Part shown: one piece after another, positions 50,255-56,933 of the stretch
Numbering within the stretch: the stretch's first letter is position 1
Layout: each line of letters opens with the position of its first letter
DNA from: an uncultured Bacteroidales bacterium
Lineage (GTDB): Bacteria > Bacteroidota > Bacteroidia > Bacteroidales > Paludibacteraceae
Reading direction: 5' to 3'
Assembly: GCA_946614295.1 (NCBI GenBank)
Contig: CAMOGT010000006.1
Span: forward strand, 1-56,933
Length of the DNA: 56,933 bases
The notes under the pieces: model-generated
The model's input: the letters and a program-made list of their open reading frames with translations, nothing else
Database searches by the model: none
Told to the model about the DNA's origin: nothing
Position numbers and translations under genes: made by a program

Positions 50255-52873
50255 TTAACGAACCTGTGCACCCTGGAGGTTGTACAGTTTGCCGTCACGA
50301 ACGATGTAGATTACGCCGTCCATGATCACCTTGTTCACCTTCTCGGTCAGCACAATCTGCTCGATAGCCTGTTTCCACATAACGGTTACCTTGGAGCCCT
50401 TGGCAATCTGAGCGGTGTTGGCATCATTGTAGAAGTTGTTGTACAGTTTACCTACTACCATTACGCGGTCGCCCGGAGCCAGAGCCTTGCCGGCAGCCTC
50501 GTCAATACCGCCTTGGAACACCTTAAGAGCACCCTCAGCCTCAGCACTAACAGCATCGTCGGTCATGAAGAACGAGATATTATGGAACTGATCGCTGTAT
50601 GCGGTTGCAATCTTGGCTACATTACCTATTACCACGTAGTCCTTGGTACTTGCAGTATTGTCTTCCAGTTGGCGAGCCAGACTAACTGCGGTAGCCACAT
50701 TGACGGTATCAATCTTGAGAGCCTCTACTACCGTTACAATAGCGCTGGTCTCAGACTCGATTGTTCCTTTGTAGTTCTTAATACGGGTTACGACATTAAC
50801 TTTGTCACCAACTTGAAGCGTAGCCTCAGATACACCTTTGTAAACCTCAAATGCTGTATTTTTATCTTTACCGCCGTCAGCTGCGTCAGCCATCCAGAAC
50901 GAACCGTCTGTGCCTTCGAATGCTGTAATATAACCGGTGATAGAGTAGTAGTCTGCTGTCAGTGCGTTATTCTCTACCGTTTTGCCGATTTCCAGTGCCT
51001 CAGCTACGGTCTTCTCAATGAAAGTCGGAGCTGCCGGACGCTCACCCTCTGCCTTCTCGATAATTACAACAGGAGCATTGCTGATTTCCGGAGTCATATC
51101 AGTACCCTTCACGAATTTCTGAAGGTGACCGGTCAATTGGATCTTATCACCGTTAACAACAGGAACAGCCTCATCATTCTCATAAGCGGTGCAGTAATAA
51201 GCCTCGAAAAGCTGGTGAGCCGTGTTAGCGGTGTCGTCTGCCATGAAGAACAACTGGGTCTTAGAAGACCAGCTGAAATCATCCGCATTGACTACATAAC
51301 CCTCTACGGTGAACTCATGAGTACTGGTTGCACCATCTTTCATAGCGCTGACAAGCTCAATAGCCTTGGCTACAGAGATAGCACCCTCAATAGGCTCGGG
51401 ATCAACAGCAGGAGCCGGCTCAACACGCGGACCTGCGATGATTTCGGTCAGATAGCAACCTTGGTTGAGCTGATGAGCATTGTAGTAGTTGTATTTTCCT
51501 CTTGCTACTACGGTATCACCTACCCAAACACTTACGCCATTACCATCGGTTACAGAGTTGAAGAACGCGTTTTTCGTATTGGTAGCATCAAATGCAGGAT
51601 TAGAGGTTTTGAAAGTATCTGCCTCTAACGAGTAGCAGTTATAGAACGTGAACGTACCCTCTGCACCTGTTGCATCCGTTGCGTAGATAGTTACAGAACC
51701 ATAGCTAGCAAAGTTCTTACCTTTGAACTCAATCTTGTTTACCACACCACGAACGTTGATGGAATCATCTTTTACAATTTGAGCAGGAGTAGCAGTAGCA
51801 GCAGCAATAGCCTCAGCTACGTTCAGCACGTCCGGCAGAACCGGAGCCGGTGCAGGAACGAAGGTAACATAATACATAGTGATAGCCGAAGAACCGGTAA
51901 TGGTAACGTCGCCTGCAGGAACTGCGATTTTGTCCGAAGCCACATTGAGTTGAGCCTCGTAAGGAGTCTCACCGTTATTCTCGCGAGAGGTCCAATATTC
52001 GGTCTGCTCGCCGTTTACAACGAGGTAACGTTTAACAGCCGTTGCGCTTGCGGATGTACCGGTATCGGAGAACTTAACTACGATTGTTCCGGGAACAGCT
52101 GCCTTGAAATGGAGCGTACCTGCCTGGCAGTATTGGTTTTTACGGATAGGATACTCACCTTTGAAAGCGATAGCAGCTTTATTGAAGTCTTCGCCAATAG
52201 TCATGAAATCATCTGAATAGTCAGCATAGATCACTTCGTCATTCTTGCTCGGCTCTGATTCGTCAGTCAGTTGAATACCTTCGTTCTTATAGAGTGCATT
52301 TTCGGTATTGGCAGTGATCTTGGAGAAATCCCAAGTAGTAGAGTCACTTACAGCCTGAAGTACAGAAGGTTCGTCACCCGGCTCAACGGGCTCTCCGCCT
52401 TCGCCAGCAGTGTACGTAATAGTAATCTTGTTCAGTTGGAGTTGGGTAGATTCACCCGATGTGGTGTTCTGAATAGAGAAAGATGTTGCGTTAATAGCAT
52501 ACGCACCATCTTCTTCTGTTACAGCGGTTTCACCTGCTTTCACAACGAAAGTTGCAGTCTGCTTAATGTCCAATACGATAGAGGTAATAGTACCATTTGC
52601 GATAGTAACAGTAATAATGTTACCATTACCCGAAGCCGAATGTGCGTAAAGACGGATGTCATTGGCTTTGTTGAGACCTGGGAAATTGGAGGCTGCACCT
52701 TTTTCCGCAGTTACAGAGAAAAGCGTTGCGTCCAAGCCAAGGGTAGCAGCATTGTTGGCACCATCGCCAACCATGTTGGCAGTAACGCCACCTGTGTACT
52801 GCAGAATTGCTTCAGCAGCCATCATACTGCCTGCGAAAAGCACGGCAGCAAGAAGAGAAAAGATTTTCTTCAT
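50255..52873 (-). CDS. Large secreted protein with four OB-like repeats
   Basis: 872 aa. Signal peptide (MKKIFSLLAAVLFAGSMMAAE), then a beta-sandwich region (about 22-155) and a second one (about 165-340). Four OB-fold-like repeats follow (about 350-485, 495-610, 620-715, 722-830), each opening with an SVAKAI/TVAEAL/NVATAV-type helix and containing a GDK/GDR(V/I) strand turn. The C-terminus DGVIYIVRDGKLYNLQGAQVR resembles a short Bacteroidales end motif that may be a sorting signal. It is expressed ahead of the TonB receptor and may share its substrate; that is inference. Confidence 0.72.
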   Translation of the reverse strand: MKKIFSLLAAVLFAGSMMAAEAILQYTGGVTANMVGDGANNAATLGLDATLFSVTAEKGAASNFPGLNKANDIRLYAHSASGNGNIITVTIANGTITSIVLDIKQTATFVVKAGETAVTEEDGAYAINATSFSIQNTTSGESTQLQLNKITITYTAGEGGEPVEPGDEPSVLQAVSDSTTWDFSKITANTENALYKNEGIQLTDESEPSKNDEVIYADYSDDFMTIGEDFNKAAIAFKGEYPIRKNQYCQAGTLHFKAAVPGTIVVKFSDTGTSASATAVKRYLVVNGEQTEYWTSRENNGETPYEAQLNVASDKIAVPAGDVTITGSSAITMYYVTFVPAPAPVLPDVLNVAEAIAAATATPAQIVKDDSINVRGVVNKIEFKGKNFASYGSVTIYATDATGAEGTFTFYNCYSLEADTFKTSNPAFDATNTKNAFFNSVTDGNGVSVWVGDTVVARGKYNYYNAHQLNQGCYLTEIIAGPRVEPAPAVDPEPIEGAISVAKAIELVSAMKDGATSTHEFTVEGYVVNADDFSWSSKTQLFFMADDTANTAHQLFEAYYCTAYENDEAVPVVNGDKIQLTGHLQKFVKGTDMTPEISNAPVVIIEKAEGERPAAPTFIEKTVAEALEIGKTVENNALTADYYSITGYITAFEGTDGSFWMADAADGGKDKNTAFEVYKGVSEATLQVGDKVNVVTRIKNYKGTIESETSAIVTVVEALKIDTVNVATAVSLARQLEDNTASTKDYVVIGNVAKIATAYSDQFHNISFFMTDDAVSAEAEGALKVFQGGIDEAAGKALAPGDRVMVVGKLYNNFYNDANTAQIAKGSKVTVMWKQAIEQIVLTEKVNKVIMDGVIYIVRDGKLYNLQGAQVR

Positions 52874-52964
52874 GTTTTAATGATTTTAAGTTGTTAAATG
52901 AATTAGTTGGTTGTTGTAAATATGTTATAAAACATAATATATTGCTTCTTTCACATTTCCGCTG

Positions 52965-52995
52965 CAAAATTACAAATTATTTTTGACATAGCCAA
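52965..52995 (-). promoter_or_regulatory. Promoter of the OB-repeat gene
   Basis: Minus strand: TTGGCTATGTCA, 11-bp spacer, TAATTTTG; about 85 nt of leader. Back to back with the response-regulator promoter. Confidence 0.8.
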
Positions 52996-53031
52996 ATTTA
53001 TTTGCTTTTTTTTAGAAAATTCTTGATTTCC

Positions 53032-53062
53032 TTGTGTAATTCAAAAAAAAGCAGTACTTTTG
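53032..53062 (+). promoter_or_regulatory. Promoter of the response regulator
   Basis: TTGTGTAATTCA, 11-bp spacer, TACTTTTG (53055-53062). Weaker -33 match than the others, but the same spacing; the ATG is 26 nt downstream. Confidence 0.72.
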
Positions 53063-53088
53063 TACGATTTTTCAATTTATACGCACAC

Positions 53089-54279
53089 ATGGCTAAACTA
53101 CTGATCATAGACGACGAACGCGGCATACGCAACACGCTGCGTGAGATACTCGCCGACGAAGGGCACGAGGTAGAGGTGGCAGAGAACGGCAAGCAAGGGC
53201 TCGAAATGGCGCAAGCCAAAGCCTACGACCTCATCTTCTCCGACATCAAAATGCCGGAGATGGACGGAATGGAAGTGCTTGCAAAAATAGTCGAAAGTCG
53301 AAAGTCGAAAGTCGAAAGCGAAGGGGAGTTCGCGAGTACCGAGACTCCCGTAGTGATGATCAGCGGACACGGAGATGTCGAGACCGCCGTGCAGGCACTC
53401 AAAATGGGCGCGTATGATTTTCTGCTCAAGCCGCTCGACCTCAACCGCATCCTCATCACCACCAAGAACGCGCTGGAGTCCAAATCGCTCAAACAGGAGA
53501 CCAAGATTCTCCGCAAGAAGATTTCCTCCAAGGGTCCGCAGATGGTCGGTGAGTCCGCAGCTATTATGCGCGTACGCGAAATTATTAATAAGGTGGCGCC
53601 CACCGAGGCGCGCGTGCTCATCACCGGACCCAACGGCACCGGAAAAGAAGTGGTGGCGCACCTCATACACGAGCAGTCGGCACGGGCTGCCGGACCGATG
53701 GTCGAGGTCAACTGCGCCGCTATCCCGAGCGAACTGATTGAGAGCGAACTCTTCGGACACATGAAAGGTTCGTTCACCGGAGCGGTCAAGGACCGGGCAG
53801 GTAAGTTCGAGCAAGCCGACGGGGGCACGCTCTTCCTCGATGAAATCGGCGACATGTCCCTGGCCGCGCAGACCAAAGTGCTGCGCGCATTGCAAGAGTC
53901 CGAGATAACACGCGTCGGTTCGGACAAGGCCATCAAAGTGAATGTCCGGGTACTCGCGGCAACGAACAAAGATTTGCAGAAAGAGATCGAGGCGGGTAAT
54001 TTCCGCGAGGACCTCTTCCACCGCCTCAACGTCATCCCTATTCATGTACCCTCGCTCAACGAGCGGCTGGAAGACATTCCGCTGTTAGTGGACTATTTCG
54101 CCGCACAGATCTGCAACGAGCAAGGTATCGCCGTCAAGACTTTTGAACCCGAGGCGATCAAGGCGCTGCAAGCCCGGCAGTGGACGGGCAACATCCGCCA
54201 GCTACGTAACGTAGTTGAGCGCCTCATCATCCTCGCCGGGGCGAAGATCACCGCCGACGATGTTGAAGCGTACGCCTAA
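53089..54279 (+). CDS. NtrC-type response regulator lacking the HTH domain
   Basis: 396 aa from the ATG at 53089 (MAKLLIIDDERGIRNTL); the frame opens earlier but the promoter lies inside that extension. Receiver domain about 1-135 with phospho-Asp in LIFSDIKMPEMDG. AAA+ domain about 150-375: Walker A ITGPNGTGKEV, the sigma54 contact loop as GSFTGA, Walker B GTLFLDEIGDMS, R-finger region LFHRLNVIPI. It ends after VVERLIILAGAKITADDVEAYA, about 50-60 residues before where a Fis-type HTH would finish, so the DNA-binding domain is missing. A heptamer array lies in the receiver. Confidence 0.88.
   Translation: MAKLLIIDDERGIRNTLREILADEGHEVEVAENGKQGLEMAQAKAYDLIFSDIKMPEMDGMEVLAKIVESRKSKVESEGEFASTETPVVMISGHGDVETAVQALKMGAYDFLLKPLDLNRILITTKNALESKSLKQETKILRKKISSKGPQMVGESAAIMRVREIINKVAPTEARVLITGPNGTGKEVVAHLIHEQSARAAGPMVEVNCAAIPSELIESELFGHMKGSFTGAVKDRAGKFEQADGGTLFLDEIGDMSLAAQTKVLRALQESEITRVGSDKAIKVNVRVLAATNKDLQKEIEAGNFREDLFHRLNVIPIHVPSLNERLEDIPLLVDYFAAQICNEQGIAVKTFEPEAIKALQARQWTGNIRQLRNVVERLIILAGAKITADDVEAYA
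53290..53349 (+). repeat. GTCGAAA heptamer array plus inverted repeat in the receiver domain
   Basis: Four perfect GTCGAAA units (53290-53317), then a degenerate fifth, then GGGAGT...ACTCCC (53324-53349). The peptide VESRKSKVES has a 7-residue period, the direct outcome of a 7-bp unit read in three frames. Confidence 0.94.
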
Positions 54280-54309
54280 TTCGTAATTTTTAATTCGTAA
54301 TTCGTAATT
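54275..54309 (+). repeat. CGTAATT heptamer array forming the whole regulator-recF spacer
   Basis: Five 7-bp units. The first holds the regulator stop codon (TAA) and the last ends at the first base of the recF TTG start codon. Confidence 0.94.
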
Positions 54310-55448
54310 TGATTTTAACACAGTTAAATATCCTAAACTACCGCAATATACGCGAGGCGAGTCTGGAGTTTGCACCCAAACTCAACTGCTTCGTGGGGCT
54401 TAACGGACAAGGCAAAACGAATGTCTTGGACGCGATCTACCTGCTCTCTTTCGCCAAGTCCGCTTTCACCTCCCAGGACTCCCTCAACATCACCCACGGC
54501 GAACAGATGTCCATGGTGCAAGGGGTGTATAGCAGTCTTTCTACTTTGAGCGCTAGCGGTCTTTCTACTTTGAGCCCGGAGGGCGGTCTAACGACCATCT
54601 CCTGCGGCCTGCGGAGAGGCGTAAAAAAGCAGTTCCGCAAGGACAAGAAAGATTACCAGCGCTTATTGGATCATATCGGGTTGATACCGCTCGTGATGGT
54701 TTGTCCGGCAGATCACCAACTTATAGAAGAAGGATCGGACGAGCGGCGCAGGTTTATGGATGTCGTGATCGGACAACGGAACAGGAAATATCTGGATTGT
54801 CTGGCGACCTACAATGCGCTGCTCAAGCAACGCAACGCCTTACTCAAACAATATGCCGACGCACCTAATCCTCCGGACGACTTGCTGGAGGTGCTCGAAT
54901 GGCAGATGGTAGAGCCTGCGGAATATATCTTCCAAGCCAGAACGGATTTCTTCAAAGAGTTCGAGCCCTATTTCCAAGAGGTATATAAAGTCATCAGCAA
55001 TCAACCGGCAGAGATCAGTTGCCTCCGCTATATATCGCAACTCCAGGACCGCGAGTTGCGCGAAGCGTACGTGCGTACCCGCAAACGCGATTTAATTTTA
55101 GGATGGACCAGTCAAGGACCGCATAAAGACGACCTCGACATGCGGCTCGGAGACTACCCGCTCAAGCAAGTGGGCAGCCAGGGACAGCAACGCACTTTTG
55201 TGCTCGCGATGAAATTGGCACAGGCTTTGTACTTAGCTGACACAACGGGCGAGGCACCGATATTGTTGCTGGACGATATCTTCGACCGTCTCGATAGCGA
55301 ACGCGTCGAAAGGATTGTAGGCATGGTGCAGGGCGAGCAGTTCGGACAAATCTTTATCACCGACACCGACCGTCAACACCTCACAGAGATACTCAAACCC
55401 AGCGCAAGCGCCAAGATATTCCACGTAGAAAATGGACAGATTATTTAA
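54309..55448 (+). CDS. recF: DNA replication and repair protein RecF
   Basis: 379 aa. Walker A CFVGLNGQGKTN (about 30), KDKKDYQRLLDHIGLIPLVMVCPAD, ABC signature VGSQGQQRTFVLAMKLAQAL (about 283), Walker B ILLLDDIFDRLD (about 318). The start is TTG at 54309, the only initiator that gives the usual MILTQLNILNYRNI opening. Residues about 77-93 (SLSTLSASGLSTLSPEG) are encoded by a heptamer/mini-hairpin array inserted between GVY and TTISCGL, where other RecF proteins have a short loop. Confidence 0.94.
   Translation: MILTQLNILNYRNIREASLEFAPKLNCFVGLNGQGKTNVLDAIYLLSFAKSAFTSQDSLNITHGEQMSMVQGVYSSLSTLSASGLSTLSPEGGLTTISCGLRRGVKKQFRKDKKDYQRLLDHIGLIPLVMVCPADHQLIEEGSDERRRFMDVVIGQRNRKYLDCLATYNALLKQRNALLKQYADAPNPPDDLLEVLEWQMVEPAEYIFQARTDFFKEFEPYFQEVYKVISNQPAEISCLRYISQLQDRELREAYVRTRKRDLILGWTSQGPHKDDLDMRLGDYPLKQVGSQGQQRTFVLAMKLAQALYLADTTGEAPILLLDDIFDRLDSERVERIVGMVQGEQFGQIFITDTDRQHLTEILKPSASAKIFHVENGQII
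54537..54587 (+). repeat. Heptamer/mini-hairpin array inserted in recF
   Basis: CTTTCTA, CTTTGAG, core CGC-ta-GCG then GT, then CTTTCTA, CTTTGAG, core CCC-gga-GGG then CGGT. 51 bp equals 17 codons, so the frame is kept. Two different palindromes follow two identical heptamer pairs. Confidence 0.95.
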
Positions 55449-56658
55449 AACATATTTGGTCTGTATTCTGTCAGCAATAGCGGTCTGTACTCTGTCAGCT
55501 GAAAGCGGTCATATGCCGTTTAGGGGTGCCTGGATAGCAACGGTAGCCAATATCGACTGGCCGTCCGCCGAGGCTGTCGGAAACACCCAAAGGCAGCAGG
55601 AAGAGATGATTTTTCTGCTCGACTCGCTCCACGCCATCGGCATCAACGCCATCATTTTTCAGGTTCGCCCGACTGCCGATGCACTCTATAAGAGCGAATA
55701 CGAACCCGTATCCCATTGGCTCACCGGAAAACAAGGGAGTTGGGACAATTCACAAATCCCATGGGATCCGTTAGCATGGACCATTGAGCAGGCACATGAC
55801 AGAGGAATGGAAGTCCATGTATGGCTCAATCCATACCGCGTCAATCTCGCCAAGACGGACACCTCCGCTATTTGCGCCGACCATGTATGGCGCAAACACA
55901 GAGACTGGTTCTGGGAGTACAACAAGCAATGGTACTTCGACCCGGGTTTGGACGTGACGCGCGAGTGGATATGCACCATTGTACAGGACATCATCACCCG
56001 CTACGACGTGCAGGCGATTCACATGGACGACTATTTCTACCCCTACCCTGCCGGCAAACTGCCGCTGCCCGACGAAGCCACTTTTGCCCGGTACCCGCGC
56101 GGTTTCACGGACATCAAAGACTGGCGGAGGGATAATGTCAATCTGGCGATAAAAGCCATCAGCGAGACGATCCGCGAGTGCCGTACGGACGTAGAGTTCG
56201 GTATCTCGCCCTTCGGCGTCTGGCGCAACGCCTCCGTTGATTCCACGGGCAGCAAGACGCAAGCCGGTATCACCAACTACGACGACCTCTACGCCGACAT
56301 CCGCCTATGGATCAAAGAGGGATGGATAGATTACGTTCTGCCGCAGCTCTATTGGGAGATAGGCAAGAAAGTAGCGGATTACGAGGTTCTCGCCCATTGG
56401 TGGGCGAACGAGGTGCGCGGAACGAAATGCAAACTCTACATCGGCATGGCGCCGTATAGACTGATTGAATCTTCAAATCCGTCCCCTTGGGCTACCGGCA
56501 ACGAGATTAAGCGGCAGATGGACCTCAACCGCACCATTCCCGAAATCTCCGGCGAGTGTTTCTACTCCGCCAAACCCCTTCTTCGCAACCCGCGAGGCGT
56601 GTGCGACTCCATCAAAGCTACCTATAAAACGGACGATTTCTCTCTCCCTTGGGAATAA
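55432..56658 (+). CDS. GHL10-like glycoside hydrolase (YngK/DUF187 type)
   Basis: 408 aa. Signal peptide whose coding region contains a CTGTCAG array, then MPFRGAWIATVANIDWPS and the barrel: LLDSLHAIGINAIIFQVRPTADALYKSEY, GMEVHVWLNPYRVN, DPGLDVTREWICTIVQDIITRYDVQAIHMDDYFYPYP, EFGISPFGVWRN, DYVLPQLYWEIGK. These match the TIM-barrel glycosyl-hydrolase-like 10 family of secreted proteins; the substrate is unknown. The start overlaps recF by 17 nt. Confidence 0.9.
   Translation: MDRLFKTYLVCILSAIAVCTLSAESGHMPFRGAWIATVANIDWPSAEAVGNTQRQQEEMIFLLDSLHAIGINAIIFQVRPTADALYKSEYEPVSHWLTGKQGSWDNSQIPWDPLAWTIEQAHDRGMEVHVWLNPYRVNLAKTDTSAICADHVWRKHRDWFWEYNKQWYFDPGLDVTREWICTIVQDIITRYDVQAIHMDDYFYPYPAGKLPLPDEATFARYPRGFTDIKDWRRDNVNLAIKAISETIRECRTDVEFGISPFGVWRNASVDSTGSKTQAGITNYDDLYADIRLWIKEGWIDYVLPQLYWEIGKKVADYEVLAHWWANEVRGTKCKLYIGMAPYRLIESSNPSPWATGNEIKRQMDLNRTIPEISGECFYSAKPLLRNPRGVCDSIKATYKTDDFSLPWE
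55462..55510 (+). repeat. CTGT-heptamer array with mini-hairpin cores in a signal peptide region
   Basis: CTGTATT, CTGTCAG, core caatagCGGT, CTGTACT, CTGTCAG, core ctgaaagCGGT. Same grammar as the CTTT arrays with a different heptamer, coding VCILSAIAVCTLSAESG. Confidence 0.92.
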
Positions 56659-56678
56659 AACGCGCCTGAATACCTCAC

Positions 56679-56714
56679 AAAAATGCACTTTGAGTTTACA
56701 TTGTGCATTTTTTT
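56679..56714 (+). terminator. Terminator of recF/GHL10 genes
   Basis: Stem AAAAATGCAC/GTGCATTTTT with a 14-nt loop and a T-run that continues into the next -33 element. Confidence 0.85.
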
Positions 56715-56715
56715 C

Positions 56716-56746
56716 TTGCATATGTCAAAAAAAAGCAGTAATTTTG
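56716..56746 (+). promoter_or_regulatory. Promoter of the Fe-S scaffold gene
   Basis: TTGCATATGTCA, 11-bp spacer, TAATTTTG; about 75-80 nt of leader containing an octamer array. Confidence 0.87.
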
Positions 56747-56785
56747 CAGCGCAAAATATGTGGGAAAATAACTCATTGGCAAAAT

Positions 56786-56825
56786 AAATGACCAAATAGT
56801 AAATTTTTAAATAACTAAATGACTT
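56786..56825 (+). repeat. AAATGAC-type octamer array in the leader
   Basis: Five degenerate 8-bp A-rich units ending 1 nt before the ATG at 56827. Weaker than the other arrays. Confidence 0.6.
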
Positions 56826-56826
56826 T

Positions 56827-56933
56827 ATGATTTATTCGAAAGAAGTACAAGAAATGTGCGTGGTAGCCAAGGGTCCGAAGCACGGACCGGCGCCTATTCC
56901 CGAGGAGGGCAAATGGGTGAAGGCTACGGAGAT
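56827..56933 (+). CDS. Fe-S cluster assembly scaffold-like protein (3' partial)
   Basis: Only 35 residues are in the window: MIYSKEVQEMCVVAKGPKHG then PAPIPEEGKWVKATE. I recognise this opening from Bacteroidetes Fe-S scaffold-like proteins (NifU-like) that precede a GGGtGRT protein; this is from memory, not a search. The rest lies beyond the edge. It has its own consensus promoter. Confidence 0.6.
   Translation, partial: MIYSKEVQEMCVVAKGPKHGPAPIPEEGKWVKATE

Noticed and set aside
50513..51628. 371-aa plus-strand frame opposite the OB-repeat gene
   Set aside because: Antisense shadow; Cys/Ser/Tyr-rich with no start context.
53002..53088. Longer N-terminus for the response regulator
   Set aside because: The extension contains the promoter, and MAKLLIIDDE is the standard receiver start.

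Overview
The window comes from a member of the Bacteroidales. Evidence: a C-terminal type IX secretion sorting domain, a TonB-dependent receptor paired with a lipoprotein, two Skp/OmpH genes downstream of bamA, DUF4954 and DUF6089 family genes, and -7 elements of the form TAnnTTTG in place of sigma70 boxes. The genus cannot be told from sequence alone. No insertion sequence, prophage, integrase or CRISPR array was seen.

Layout. 1-5720 (+): end of an MBG-repeat T9SS protein, an OmpA-like protein, a CE12-like esterase. 5802-26649 (-): a nearly unbroken co-directional run starting at dnaN (DUF4954, rnz, radA, DUF6089, uppS, bamA, skp, skp, a new 40-aa ORF, MFS, murF, coiled-coil protein), then tRNA-Ser(UGA)-rlmL-queA-tatD, tRNA-Ser(GGA) with repeats, and exbB-X-exbD-exbD. 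26817-27740 (+): murI, divergent from dnaN. 27741-32500: accessory stretch with an unknown small gene, a trypsin-like protease fused to a barrel-like domain and its partner, a RhuM-like gene, and many palindromes. 32509-37565 (-): aquaporin, tRNA-Cys-sufB, exonuclease, rlmI-like, nucleosidase-like. 37692-45937 (-): tetR-tolC-MFP-RND-P-II-like-ABC-ruvB. 46048-52873 (-): OB-repeat secreted protein, TonB receptor, lipoprotein. 53089-56933 (+): sigma54-type response regulator without HTH, recF, a GHL10-like hydrolase, and the start of a probable Fe-S scaffold gene.

Two window-wide patterns stand out. First, at least 24 short imperfect tandem arrays, mostly of 7-bp units (some 8 or 9), lie between genes and inside coding genes, including recF, murF, murI, sufB, rlmI and an exonuclease. 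They stay in frame, and several start or stop codons lie within them. Some arrays are interrupted by a GAG-palindrome-CGGT mini-hairpin module. Second, 14 promoters share one 31-bp design: a 12-bp element (consensus TTGCATATGTCA), exactly 11 bp of spacer, then TAnnTTTG. Several are fused to the U-tract of an upstream terminator.

Other points: tRNA-Cys lies directly upstream of a solitary sufB, separated by a hairpin, and carries a compensated A19-U56 tertiary pair. Both tRNA-Ser genes share an 85-bp 3' flank. A 139-bp nested palindrome lies near a RhuM/PLD-like gene. A P-II-like protein sits inside an efflux operon.
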